The notes under the pieces were generated by a model, which saw nothing but the letters and a program-made list of their open reading frames with translations, was not told the origin of the DNA and did not search any database. A stretch of DNA of 64,000 bases from positions 316,999 through 380,998 of the forward strand of contig DLHG01000004.1 of assembly GCA_002483105.1 (NCBI GenBank), written 5' to 3'. Shown piece after piece: positions 51,423-61,475 of this stretch; position 1 is the stretch's first letter; each line of letters starts with the position of its first letter. This DNA comes from Bacteroidetes bacterium UBA7674. GTDB lineage: Bacteria; Bacteroidota; Bacteroidia; Chitinophagales; Chitinophagaceae. The translations under genes were made by a program, and so were the position numbers.

Positions 51423-51448
51423 TCAAAACTCCTTAATAACCGTATAAG

Positions 51449-51480
51449 AAAGGCGCTACACATGTAGCGCCTTTCGTCTT
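51449..51480. terminator. Terminator after the outer-membrane protein gene
   Basis: A perfect 11-12 bp stem (51449-51460 with 51463-51474) with a T-rich 3' flank lies between two convergent genes. Confidence 0.87.
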
Positions 51481-51496
51481 TTTAATGTGTTCCACA

Positions 51497-51970
51497 TTAT
51501 ACCCGTTCGGTAAATACAGCCAGGTTGTTGAGTGATGACATCATTCCTTCCTGATGGTCCTCCGGCGTTATGCCTTCCGGTACGTCTTCAGCAGTAAAGG
51601 TAACTTTAGTCCCACCCGGCACAGGATCCAGTTTCGTGGTAATGGTCATCGCGCCGGCAAATTCAGGCTTATCCGATTCAAAATTTACTTTTTCTACAAC
51701 CTTTTTATCCGGAATCAGTTCCAGGAATTGCCCGGTGAAAATATCCGCATTTGCTGATGTTTTACCACTGATGGTGGTATCGTCATATTCAAATGCCATC
51801 CTGTAATGGCCGCCTTCTTCTCCATTAAATTCGTAGATATGGCAACGCATTCCTTGTGGAGGCTTCCATTCTGTTATTGCCTCGGGCTCAACCAAAGCTT
51901 TATAGATGCTTTCAGGCGACGCATTGATGATCTTTGAGGCCCTGTCTATCCTTTTGTCCGAATTGTTCAT
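51497..51970 (-). CDS. SRPBCC (AHSA1-like) domain protein
   Basis: 157 residues from the ATG at 51970; the longer frame to 52024 adds a leader unlike the family. The sequence follows the AHSA1 pattern: ASKIINASPESIYKALVEPEAITEWKPPQGM, then GGHYRMAFEY, then FTGQFLELIPDKKVVEKVNF and a C-terminal helix EGMMSSLNNLAVFTE. A small ligand- or chaperone-binding fold; partner unknown. Related in fold to the protein at 41205-41624, but the two are too divergent to be a recent duplication. Confidence 0.8.
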   Translation of the reverse strand: MNNSDKRIDRASKIINASPESIYKALVEPEAITEWKPPQGMRCHIYEFNGEEGGHYRMAFEYDDTTISGKTSANADIFTGQFLELIPDKKVVEKVNFESDKPEFAGAMTITTKLDPVPGGTKVTFTAEDVPEGITPEDHQEGMMSSLNNLAVFTERV

Positions 51971-52074
51971 TACCTGGTTCTTTATCCGTGAAATAATATT
52001 TTCATAACAACAATAATATGCCACGGGGAGCTATCTCCCCTAGTTAAATACTATCACTTTCATACAGCATTTCG

Positions 52075-52082
52075 TAACTTTG
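52075..52082 (+). promoter_or_regulatory. TAnnTTTG -7 element for the mutase gene
   Basis: TAACTTTG matches the consensus and ends 30 bases before the ATG at 52113. A small GGGGAG/CTCCCC hairpin lies upstream at 52025-52040. Confidence 0.5.
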
Positions 52083-52112
52083 CAGCCCGGCTATCCGGCA
52101 ACTGATCATATT

Positions 52113-55100
52113 ATGAGTTCAATAGAAACAAGTCCCTCTCCTGCGCTGAAAAATAAAGTAAGAATAGTAACGGCTGCTTCGCTTTTTGACGGGCACGATG
52201 CCTCGATAAATATCATGAGGCGTGTGATGCAGGCAAGCGGAGCCGAGGTGATACACCTGGGTCATGACCGTAGTGTACAGGAAGTGGTGGATTGCGCCAT
52301 ACAGGAAGATGCGAATGCTATTGCTATTACTTCTTACCAGGGCGGCCATACAGAATACTTCAAGTATATGTATGACCTGCTGAAAGAACGTGGTTGCGGA
52401 CATATAAAAATATTTGGCGGCGGCGGCGGCGTGATACTTCCTTCTGAGATAGAAGAGCTGCATCAATATGGCATCAGCCGTATATACTCTCCTGATGATG
52501 GGCGTGCCATGGGTTTGCAGGGAATGATAGACGACCTGCTACAGCAAAGTGATTATCCTGTAGGCAATACACTGAACGGAGAAATAGGGCACATCACCGA
52601 AAAAGACGCAAAATCAATAGCTCGGTTGATATCTGCAGCAGAGAATTACCACGATCTGCCTGAAACGCAGGCCATGTTGAAAAACATAGGTGAGCAAGCC
52701 CAGGCCTCTACTACACCCGTACTAGGGATAACCGGTACAGGTGGTGCCGGCAAGAGCTCGCTGGTGGATGAGATAGTTCGCCGTTTCCTTTTAGACTTTA
52801 AGGACAAACATATAGGCATCATCTCCGTTGACCCGTCAAAGAAGAAGACAGGCGGCGCATTGCTGGGCGATCGCATCCGTATGAATGCGATACGCAACGA
52901 CAGGGTGTATATGCGCTCTATGGCGACCAGGCAGAGCAATCTTGCCGTGTCTAAATATATCATTGATGCGGTAAACATTTTGAAAGCCGCTAAGTATGAC
53001 CTCATAATACTAGAGACATCGGGTATAGGACAGAGTGATACCCAGATAACCGACTACGGCGACCTGAACATGTATGTGATGACGCCGGAATATGGCGCCG
53101 CCACGCAGCTGGAGAAGATAGATATGCTGGACTTCGCCGATATAGTTGTCATCAACAAATTTGACAAGCGTGGTGCGCTGGACGCACTGCGTGATGTAAA
53201 GAAAACGTTCCAACGCAACCATAAGCTGTTTGACAAGAATGTAGATGATATGCCGGTGTTTGGTACGATTGCATCGCAGTTCAATGACCCGGGGACGAAT
53301 ACCATGTACCGTTCACTAATGGACGTAGTGGTGAAAAAAACGGGGCTTACTGAGTTGCATTCCGAGTTTGCTATCAGTGAAGAGATGAGTGAAAAGATAT
53401 ACATCATCCCTCCTGCAAGAACCCGCTACCTGAGTGAGATATCGGAGAACAACCGCAAATATGATAAGTGGGCGAAAGACCAGTCCGGCGTAGCGCAGAA
53501 ACTGTTCGGCATCAAGAAAACGATAGAGACGATACAAGGACAGGATATAGAGGACAAGGACCGGCTGATAAAGACCTTGCAAGAGGTGTATGCCAAAACC
53601 GAGCTTGACCTTGACCCGAAGAACAAGATACTACTGGAGGGCTGGGAAGCCAAGAAAGCGCAATACCTGGGTGAATACTACACCTACAAAGTGCGCAATA
53701 AAGAACTGAAGATACAGACCTATACAGAATCGCTTTCTCACTCTAAGATACCCAAAGTGGCCGTGCCTAAGTTTGAAGCTTGGGGAGAGATACTGTTCTG
53801 GGCGCTGTCGGAGAACTTCCCGGGAGAGTTTCCTTATGCTGCGGGTATCTATCCGTTCAAGCGTGAGGGAGAAGACCCAACGAGGATGTTTGCCGGTGAA
53901 GGTGGACCTGAACGCACCAACAAGCGCTTCCACTATGTATCGAAAGGATTGCCGGCGAAGAGGCTGAGTACTGCTTTTGATAGTGTGACCCTTTACGGAC
54001 AAGACCCTGATCACCGCCCGGACATTTATGGAAAGGTGGGTAATTCAGGAGTGAACGTTTGTTGCCTGGATGATGCGAAGAAGCTCTATAGCGGATTTGA
54101 CCTTGCTGCTGCCATGACATCGGTATCGATGACCATTAACGGGCCTGCGCCTACTATTACCGCCTTCTTTATGAATGCGGCGATAGACCAGCAATGCGAG
54201 AAGTATATTAAGGCTAACGGGCTGGAAGCCGAAGTAAATAAAAAGATAGACGCGATATATAAAGACAAGGGACTGAAGCGCCCTACCTACAATGCATCAA
54301 CATTTGGTGGCGGCGCGGAAGGTGAGCTACCGGAAGGCAATGACGGGCTGGGCCTGATGCTGATAGGCGTAACGGGAGACCAGGTGCTACCGGCAGATGT
54401 GTATCAAAAGATAAAAACAGAAACACTGCAATCCGTTCGCGGTACCGTGCAGGCAGACATACTGAAAGAAGACCAGGCGCAAAACACCTGTATCTTCTCT
54501 ACGGAGTTCTCCCTGCGGGTGATGGGTGATGTGCAACAGTACTTCATTGACAAAGGTGTACGGAATTTCTACTCTGTATCTATCAGTGGTTACCACATAG
54601 CGGAGGCGGGTGCTAACCCGATCTCGCAACTGGCTTTCACTATTTCCAACGGGTTTACATTCGTAGAATACTACCTGAGCCGAGGAATGAACATTGATGA
54701 TTTTGCCCCTAACCTTTCGTTCTTCTTCAGCAATGGCGTTGACCCTGAATATAGCGTGATAGGCCGTGTGGCCCGCCGTATATGGGCCAAGGCGATGAAG
54801 ATAAAGTACGGAGGCAATGAGCGTTCGCAAATGCTGAAATACCACATCCAGACATCCGGCCGCTCCCTGCACGCGCAGGAAATAGATTTCAACGATATCC
54901 GCACTACACTGCAAGCGCTGTATGCGATATATGACAACTGTAACTCACTGCATACAAATGCTTATGACGAGGCCATCACCACGCCTACGGAAGAAAGCGT
55001 TCGCCGTGCGATGGCCATACAGCTGATCATCAATAAGGAACTTGGACTAGCGAAGAACGAGAACCCGCTGCAAGGATCATTTATTATAGAAGAACTGACC

Positions 55101-55538
55101 GACCTGGTGGAAGAAGCTGTATTGTCTGAATTTGACAAGATAACAGAACGTGGTGGTGTACTCGGCGCCATGGAGACCATGTACCAGCGCAGCAAGATAC
55201 AGGAAGAAAGCCTGTACTATGAAACATTGAAGCATACGGGCGAATACCCGATAGTTGGTGTGAACACGTTCCTTAGCTCTAAGGGTTCACCGACTGTGAT
55301 ACCACAAGAGGTGATCCGCTCTACTACAGAAGAAAAGGAATTCCAGATACAGACCGTTCAGAATCTTTGGGCGCGCAGTGGAGATAAGGGCCAGGAGATG
55401 CTGAAAAAACTACAGCTAAAGGCCATTCATAATGAGAATGTGTTTGAGGAACTGATGGACACCGTTAAATATTGCTCCCTGGGACAAATTACCAGAGCCC
55501 TCTTTGAAGTTGGCGGACAGTATAGGAGAAATATGTAA
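52113..55538 (+). CDS. icmF: Fused isobutyryl-CoA mutase (IcmF), B12-dependent
   Basis: 1,141 residues from the ATG at 52113. Three parts follow in IcmF order: a cobalamin-binding domain with D26-G-H28-D (H28 should bind cobalt), a MeaB-like GTPase chaperone with the P-loop G208-TGGAGKS and NKFD, and the large mutase barrel. Where methylmalonyl-CoA mutase has its active-site Tyr and Arg, this protein has F593 (TRMFAGEGG) and Q790 (QAQNTCIF), the residues known for isobutyryl-CoA mutases. It interconverts isobutyryl-CoA and n-butyryl-CoA (possibly isovaleryl and pivalyl-CoA), linking branched-chain and straight-chain acyl metabolism. The fused GTPase loads and protects the cofactor. Confidence 0.93.
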   Translation: MSSIETSPSPALKNKVRIVTAASLFDGHDASINIMRRVMQASGAEVIHLGHDRSVQEVVDCAIQEDANAIAITSYQGGHTEYFKYMYDLLKERGCGHIKIFGGGGGVILPSEIEELHQYGISRIYSPDDGRAMGLQGMIDDLLQQSDYPVGNTLNGEIGHITEKDAKSIARLISAAENYHDLPETQAMLKNIGEQAQASTTPVLGITGTGGAGKSSLVDEIVRRFLLDFKDKHIGIISVDPSKKKTGGALLGDRIRMNAIRNDRVYMRSMATRQSNLAVSKYIIDAVNILKAAKYDLIILETSGIGQSDTQITDYGDLNMYVMTPEYGAATQLEKIDMLDFADIVVINKFDKRGALDALRDVKKTFQRNHKLFDKNVDDMPVFGTIASQFNDPGTNTMYRSLMDVVVKKTGLTELHSEFAISEEMSEKIYIIPPARTRYLSEISENNRKYDKWAKDQSGVAQKLFGIKKTIETIQGQDIEDKDRLIKTLQEVYAKTELDLDPKNKILLEGWEAKKAQYLGEYYTYKVRNKELKIQTYTESLSHSKIPKVAVPKFEAWGEILFWALSENFPGEFPYAAGIYPFKREGEDPTRMFAGEGGPERTNKRFHYVSKGLPAKRLSTAFDSVTLYGQDPDHRPDIYGKVGNSGVNVCCLDDAKKLYSGFDLAAAMTSVSMTINGPAPTITAFFMNAAIDQQCEKYIKANGLEAEVNKKIDAIYKDKGLKRPTYNASTFGGGAEGELPEGNDGLGLMLIGVTGDQVLPADVYQKIKTETLQSVRGTVQADILKEDQAQNTCIFSTEFSLRVMGDVQQYFIDKGVRNFYSVSISGYHIAEAGANPISQLAFTISNGFTFVEYYLSRGMNIDDFAPNLSFFFSNGVDPEYSVIGRVARRIWAKAMKIKYGGNERSQMLKYHIQTSGRSLHAQEIDFNDIRTTLQALYAIYDNCNSLHTNAYDEAITTPTEESVRRAMAIQLIINKELGLAKNENPLQGSFIIEELTDLVEEAVLSEFDKITERGGVLGAMETMYQRSKIQEESLYYETLKHTGEYPIVGVNTFLSSKGSPTVIPQEVIRSTTEEKEFQIQTVQNLWARSGDKGQEMLKKLQLKAIHNENVFEELMDTVKYCSLGQITRALFEVGGQYRRNM

Positions 55539-55562
55539 TTAATCCCTTTTAGAAGAAATCTC

Positions 55563-55595
55563 TACAATGGCACACTTTTACAGTGTGCCATTGTA
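55563..55595 (+). terminator. Long perfect hairpin after icmF
   Basis: A 14-bp perfect stem (55563-55576 with 55582-55595, loop TTTAC) follows the icmF stop by about 25 bases and ends 17 bases before the next start. It lacks a T tract, so it may be a terminator, an mRNA-end protector or both. Confidence 0.6.
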
Positions 55596-55611
55596 GTACA
55601 ATAGCTCATCT

Positions 55612-56295
55612 ATGGAATGGAAAGATTTATTGGTAGGTGACGAGCAGTTTTCTTTTCTGTTGGAGGTCGTCTTACGGACGGCCATCATGTTTGTGGCCGT
55701 TATAGTCGCCATCAGCATACTGGGTAAACGGGGCGTAAAACAACTTTCTGTTTTTGAATTGGTGATTATCATTTCTATGGGCTCGGCTGCCGGTGATCCA
55801 ATGTTCTATAAAGATGTGGGACTACTCACAGCCTTTGTGGTATTTGCTACCATTATCATTAGCTATAAGTTGGTGATGCGCCTGCTGAACAAAAGCCAGA
55901 AATTTGAGAAGGCTATAGAGGGGGAACCTGTTTACCTGATAAGGGAAGGTAGATTTTGCTACCTGGCATTTGAAAACGAATCGTTAGCAGTAGATGAATT
56001 CTTTGCCGAATTACGAAATTATAATATTTCTCAGCTTGGCCAGATACGTGCCGCTATTATGGAAACGAACGGGAACATTAGCGTTTTTTACTATGAAGAC
56101 AAAGATGTTTTATATGGTTTGCCAATTCTTCCTGATGCATATAACAAGTGCATTCGAACAATCGAAAAGGGAGGATATCACTCTTGCAGATATTGTGGCT
56201 ATACGGAATATATTGAGCCAATCGTGAGTTTTACCTGCCCTACCTGTAAGCATGATGAATGGGTACCTTCAACGCAGGAGCGCAGAATTACTTAA
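55612..56295 (+). CDS. YetF/DUF421 membrane protein with C-terminal zinc ribbon
   Basis: 227 residues: membrane helices at about 17-37, 47-60 and 70-90 and the DUF421 block AISILGKRGVKQLSVFELVIIISMGSAAGD (positions 33-62), then a cytoplasmic domain with GEPVYLIREGRF and LGQIRAAIMETNGNISVFYYE. The last 40 residues add C192-x-x-C195 and C209-x-x-C212, a rubredoxin-like zinc ribbon not found in typical YetF, which ends soon after the cytoplasmic domain. YetF relatives affect spore or envelope properties in Bacillus; the molecular role is unknown. Confidence 0.83.
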   Translation: MEWKDLLVGDEQFSFLLEVVLRTAIMFVAVIVAISILGKRGVKQLSVFELVIIISMGSAAGDPMFYKDVGLLTAFVVFATIIISYKLVMRLLNKSQKFEKAIEGEPVYLIREGRFCYLAFENESLAVDEFFAELRNYNISQLGQIRAAIMETNGNISVFYYEDKDVLYGLPILPDAYNKCIRTIEKGGYHSCRYCGYTEYIEPIVSFTCPTCKHDEWVPSTQERRIT

Positions 56296-56374
56296 TACCT
56301 GAAATATAGGTCTATCTTTATGTAATATAAGCTCTGCCTTTTCGGTACAGTTTTTATAACGTCCTAATCAACTA

Positions 56375-59300
56375 ATGAAAAAAGTCTTAAAAATAGCCCT
56401 TAAAGTGCTAGGTGCTGTCCTGCTGCTGGTCATTCTTGTGGTAGTATGGCTCAATACTCAATGGGGCCAGAACTTTGTGAAAAACAAGGCCCAGGATTTT
56501 CTGCGCGATAAACTGAAGACCGAAGTATATATAGGCAGACTGGGCTACGGTTTGCCCAAGTTCATTGTGCTTGAAGACGTACTTTTCAAAGACCAGGCCA
56601 AAGACACCTTGCTTGCCGTTAAGAAGTTGAAAGTAAATATCAACATGCTGGCGCTTATTAGTAGCAAGATAGAGGTGAGCAAACTGGAGCTGGTGGGTGT
56701 GAATGCGCATATCTACAGAAACGCTCCTGATACTACATTCAACTTCAGTTATATCATAGATGCCTTTGCCGGAAAGAAAACCGATGAACCAGAAGACGTA
56801 AAGGCTGCCAATGATTCTTCAACACTCACTTTCGATATAGAAAAAGTAGAGCTTGCGGATATCCGTTTCCGCTTTGACGACTATACCGGTGGTAGCAGGT
56901 TTGGATTGGTGTTGGGTAAGCTGGATCTGAAGCTGAAGGAGTTTGACCCGATGAAGATGAAATTCCATGTTGGTGAACTGGAAATAGCGGGCCTACACGC
57001 CAACATGATCACCGACAAATCTTACCTACCCAAAAAACCAGAAGACACTACCAAATCAAAACCTATACAACTGGCTGTTGATGATCTGAAACTAAAAGAT
57101 GTTTCATTTACCTCTGACGATGTGATAGGCAAAATGAAGATGAACTACGTGGTAGGTAATCTTCATGCAAAGCCTAAGACGTTTGACCTTGAGAAGCAGA
57201 TCATCGAGGTAGAAAAGCTGTTGCTAGAAAATACTACCGCCATCCTTTGGATGGGAAAGAACTCAAATGCTCCCGGGAAAGTAGAAGAAACTGCCAGGGA
57301 AGTAGCTGACACATTAGACAAAGGAAACTGGCATATACGTGTAGCTGATATAAATCTGGCGAATATCAATTTCGCTATGGACAATGATAATCAGCCCCGC
57401 CAAAAACAAGGCATTGATTACGCCCATCTGAATGTAAAGAACCTGGTGTTGGATGCCGGCGCGATTGTATTTACGGGTGATACTATTTCCGGAGATATAA
57501 AACATATAGCCCTGACCGAACAAAGCGGACTTGACCTGAAAGAACTGAGAACGAATTTTGCTTATCATCCACAAGGCGCAACTCTGAAAGGATTGTACCT
57601 GCAAACATCAGAAACTCTTCTGCAAGATTATGCAGAAGTGGGTTGGCCATCAATGGCTGAGATGCAGAAAGACCCGAACGTGATGAAGGTGAAGCTGAAC
57701 CTTGTGAAGAGTGTTATTGGCGTTAGTGATCTCCTGATATTTGTGCCTACGCTCAATGAGCAGGAAATGATACGCAACAACCGAAACGGCAAGCTGAAGT
57801 TGGACGCTGTGATGGAAGGCTTCCTTAGTTCACTGACCATACAGAAATTCTACCTGGCAGGCTTAGGCAGTACAGAGGTGAACCTGAACGGACGGCTGAA
57901 CAATGTGGCCGACCCTAAAAGACTGTCATACGACCTCAATATTATTAAACTGGCATCCTCCAGTAATGATATTGGAGGCTTTGTACCTAAAGCGTCAAGA
58001 GAGAGCATACGCATACCGGATAGATTTGGTGTAACCGGAAAGGTATCAGGTGGTATATTAGATTACCGAACTCCCGGATTGACAATAACTACTTCAGACG
58101 GCAACGCATACCTGAATGGTAGCGTGCTGATGTCTCCGGGCAAAGGAAGAGAGGAGTATGATATGCAGGTGCGTACCGACAAACTGAATATAGGCCGCAT
58201 ACTGAGGAAAGATACACTGATGGGCGTAGTGACCGCCGTGCTGAAAGCCTCGGGAACCAGCTTCGATATCAATAACATGAATGCTGTGGTGGATGCAAGT
58301 GTATCGCAGGCGCAGTTCAAAGGATATGATTATCACAGCATCAACATATCAGGTGATGTGGCGAGTAAGATCGCAAATGTAAAATTGAATTCAGAAGACC
58401 CGAATGCGCGACTGAACCTGGACGCCAAAGCCGACATGACAGGCGAGTATATATCCGCAGTTGCTGACCTGAATATTGACAGCCTGGACCTGCAGGCATT
58501 GAAACTATATAGTTCAGAACTGAGGACAAGAGGTAATATCCATATTGACGCTCCCGAGCTGAACCCTGATTATCCTAATGCATCGCTTACATGGCTCAAC
58601 CCATTGATAGTTGCAAACGGACAACGATTTACCACGGACAGCTTATCAGTAGTATCGAAACCAAGTGCGGATTCAGGACAGAACATTGTGATTGACTTCG
58701 ACGCGTTGCAGGCTAAGATAACAGGACGAACACCACTTACCCGTGTAGGCGATGTGATACAAGAGCACATCAACAGGCACTATAACCTGGTAACCATGGC
58801 TGACAGCAGTGCCCGTGCATTGGATGCTAAAGCAAACCCGGTAAGACCAGACACGGGATTAAATAGTTATAACCTGAATCTTGTTGCGGACGTTAAAGAC
58901 CGCCCGATACTGCGCGGCCTCTTACCGGATCTAAAATACTTTGACACGATACATATTGATGCGGGGCTTGACAAGCGGAACCTTTTCCTAAATGCTACTA
59001 TGCCACGCATAGAGTATGGTGGAATGATAGTAGAAAACGGACTAGCTAAAATAAACGAGACCGATTCATCCCTGAACTATGATGTAACCGTAGATAAGTT
59101 TGAACAAGGCAGCTTGCGTTTCTGGTTTGCGAAGCTAAATGGCAATATCCGCAATAGAGTTATTACTGCAAACGCCAGCATAGCAGACTCTTCAAAAACT
59201 GAACGTTTTGCTTTGGCGGCTACCTTGAAACAAGAAAACAACGAGCAGGTAATACAAATGCTGCCGGGCCTGAAATTGAACTATGACACATGGACAGTTG

Positions 59301-61465
59301 CCCAGCCTAATAAAATAGTATTTGGAAAGGGAGGCTACTATGTACAGAATTTTGAGATCAGCAATGCCGGACAATCGTTGAAAGCCAATAGCGCAACAGC
59401 CCAGGTGAAGTCTCCGCTTACCGTAGATATAAACAACTTCGTGATCGGCAATATAACACAGATCATTAGTAAGGACACTACATTGGCCAACGGTATATTA
59501 GGGGCGAAAATCGTAATTGAAGACAGGGCGCCCACACCACAAGTAACAGGCGACGTGAATATCGAGAACTTATCTGTTCTTGGTGATACCGTAGGTAACC
59601 TGACATTGAAGGCTAATAACAAGACGGACAATGCCATTGCTATTGATATGGGCATCAGTGGCCAGGGAAATGACGTAAGCCTGAAAGGTGACTACTACAT
59701 ACAACCGGTAGGCGGCAATGCCTTTGACTTTATGCTTAGCCTCCGTACGCTTAGCCTGAAGAGTATAGAAGGTATCGCGCAACACCAAATAAAGAATAGT
59801 TCCGGAAACCTGAAAGGAGAGCTCAACATTAAAGGAACTCCGGCAGCTCCGAAAGTGACTGGTAGTCTGCAAACAGATAATTTGTCTACTAACATCAGTA
59901 TGCTGAATGCCCAATTCCTAATGCCGAGTGAAAAAATAACATTCTCTGAAACCGGCATTAACTTTAATAAATTCAAAATACTGGATAGTGCCAAAAACCA
60001 GGCGATGATAGATGGCAGCATTGCAACAAAGGATTTTCGGAACATGGACCTGAACCTGCAAATAAATGCCAGGAATTGGCAGGCGTTGAATTCGGGACCA
60101 AAGGACAATGAGCTTTTCTACGGAAAACTATTCCTTACTACCAAGCTGAATATCAGGGGAACGCCAAGCAGCCCGAATGTGGAAGGCAACCTTAATATCC
60201 TGAAAGGAACAGAACTTACAGTGATCAATCCTGACAAAAACCCTGCGATCATGAGCAATGAGGGCATCGTGGAATTTGTGAACATGCGCGATTCTGCCAA
60301 GGTAATGCCGGTTGCAACAGTGGACAAAGACACGCTGAAATTAGGCTTTGCACCAGGCTCCAATATCAATATAAACCTGAGTGTAGATAAAGAGGCTGCC
60401 TTTAGCTTTATTGTTGACAAAGCAACGGGTGACTTTGTGAATGTGAAAGGTGAGGCCTCACTCAATGCCAATGTAGGCAATGACGGTGCTATAACACTTG
60501 CCGGTGTATATAACATAAACGATGGCGCGTACCTACTGAACTATAACCTGATAAAGAGAAAATTCCAGATACAGAATGGAAGCACGATAACCTTTGCCGG
60601 TGACCCGCTTGCTGCCGAAGTAAACATTACTGCTACTTATGTGGCAAACGTACCATCCTACGACCTCGTGGAGAGGCAAGTACCAGACCCTGCACAACTG
60701 AACTATTACAAACAGCGGTTGCCTTTTAATATACAATTACTCCTTAATGGAGAGATAATGGCACCGATCATCACCTTTAATATTGACCTCCCTGAAAACA
60801 AAGTCTATCGCATGGCACCTGACCAGATAGAGCTGGTGCGAAGTAAACTTAACCAGGTGCGGTTAGACACTTCAGAATTAACCAAACAAGTATTTGCAGT
60901 TTTGTTGTTGAACAGGTTTATATCTGATGACCCCTTGTCTTCAGGGGCAAGTACGGGTTTAGCCTTTACTGCGAAGCAAAGTGTTAGCCGCTTCCTGGGT
61001 GAGCAACTGAATAAATTTGCCAATGACCTGGTGAAAGGTGTTGACCTTTCTGTTGATCTGGCACAATCAGAAGACTATACTACCGGAGCAAGGAGAGAGC
61101 GAACAGATCTGAGCATTAATGCATCAAAAAGCTTGCTGAATGACCGGCTGAAAGTAACGATAGGAAACGACTTTGAACTACAAGGACAACAATCGAGCAG
61201 TGGCAACCAGAACACAAGTTATATTCCCGGCAACCTTGCCGCCGACTATAATCTTACAACAGATGGCCGCTATGTATTGCGCGCATACAGGAGGGCATAT
61301 GATGAAGGCGTGCTCCAGGGATTTGTGACAGAGACCGGTTTGAACTTTATATTCTCTATGGACTATAATCGATTCAGTCAATTGTTCAGGAAACGCCGCC
61401 CATATAACAGAGAAGGACAACAAACAACGGATACGACAGCTAAAGGGAAAGTAGGCAGGAAATAA
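56375..61465 (+). CDS. tamB: TamB-like translocation and assembly module protein
   Basis: 1,696 residues: an N-terminal membrane anchor (about 7-29), a very long series of amphipathic beta strands forming the lipid-carrying groove of AsmA/TamB proteins, and the conserved C-terminal TamB domain (DUF490) in the last 350 residues (GDPLAAEVNITATYVANVP, MAPIITFNIDLPE, LLLNRFISDD, ERTDLSINASKSLLNDRLKV). TamB bridges inner and outer membrane and moves phospholipid or assists barrel assembly with TamA. The tamA-like gene follows 10 bases downstream, confirming the pair. Confidence 0.92.
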   Translation: MKKVLKIALKVLGAVLLLVILVVVWLNTQWGQNFVKNKAQDFLRDKLKTEVYIGRLGYGLPKFIVLEDVLFKDQAKDTLLAVKKLKVNINMLALISSKIEVSKLELVGVNAHIYRNAPDTTFNFSYIIDAFAGKKTDEPEDVKAANDSSTLTFDIEKVELADIRFRFDDYTGGSRFGLVLGKLDLKLKEFDPMKMKFHVGELEIAGLHANMITDKSYLPKKPEDTTKSKPIQLAVDDLKLKDVSFTSDDVIGKMKMNYVVGNLHAKPKTFDLEKQIIEVEKLLLENTTAILWMGKNSNAPGKVEETAREVADTLDKGNWHIRVADINLANINFAMDNDNQPRQKQGIDYAHLNVKNLVLDAGAIVFTGDTISGDIKHIALTEQSGLDLKELRTNFAYHPQGATLKGLYLQTSETLLQDYAEVGWPSMAEMQKDPNVMKVKLNLVKSVIGVSDLLIFVPTLNEQEMIRNNRNGKLKLDAVMEGFLSSLTIQKFYLAGLGSTEVNLNGRLNNVADPKRLSYDLNIIKLASSSNDIGGFVPKASRESIRIPDRFGVTGKVSGGILDYRTPGLTITTSDGNAYLNGSVLMSPGKGREEYDMQVRTDKLNIGRILRKDTLMGVVTAVLKASGTSFDINNMNAVVDASVSQAQFKGYDYHSINISGDVASKIANVKLNSEDPNARLNLDAKADMTGEYISAVADLNIDSLDLQALKLYSSELRTRGNIHIDAPELNPDYPNASLTWLNPLIVANGQRFTTDSLSVVSKPSADSGQNIVIDFDALQAKITGRTPLTRVGDVIQEHINRHYNLVTMADSSARALDAKANPVRPDTGLNSYNLNLVADVKDRPILRGLLPDLKYFDTIHIDAGLDKRNLFLNATMPRIEYGGMIVENGLAKINETDSSLNYDVTVDKFEQGSLRFWFAKLNGNIRNRVITANASIADSSKTERFALAATLKQENNEQVIQMLPGLKLNYDTWTVAQPNKIVFGKGGYYVQNFEISNAGQSLKANSATAQVKSPLTVDINNFVIGNITQIISKDTTLANGILGAKIVIEDRAPTPQVTGDVNIENLSVLGDTVGNLTLKANNKTDNAIAIDMGISGQGNDVSLKGDYYIQPVGGNAFDFMLSLRTLSLKSIEGIAQHQIKNSSGNLKGELNIKGTPAAPKVTGSLQTDNLSTNISMLNAQFLMPSEKITFSETGINFNKFKILDSAKNQAMIDGSIATKDFRNMDLNLQINARNWQALNSGPKDNELFYGKLFLTTKLNIRGTPSSPNVEGNLNILKGTELTVINPDKNPAIMSNEGIVEFVNMRDSAKVMPVATVDKDTLKLGFAPGSNININLSVDKEAAFSFIVDKATGDFVNVKGEASLNANVGNDGAITLAGVYNINDGAYLLNYNLIKRKFQIQNGSTITFAGDPLAAEVNITATYVANVPSYDLVERQVPDPAQLNYYKQRLPFNIQLLLNGEIMAPIITFNIDLPENKVYRMAPDQIELVRSKLNQVRLDTSELTKQVFAVLLLNRFISDDPLSSGASTGLAFTAKQSVSRFLGEQLNKFANDLVKGVDLSVDLAQSEDYTTGARRERTDLSINASKSLLNDRLKVTIGNDFELQGQQSSSGNQNTSYIPGNLAADYNLTTDGRYVLRAYRRAYDEGVLQGFVTETGLNFIFSMDYNRFSQLFRKRRPYNREGQQTTDTTAKGKVGRK

Positions 61466-61475
61466 GAAATACAGA

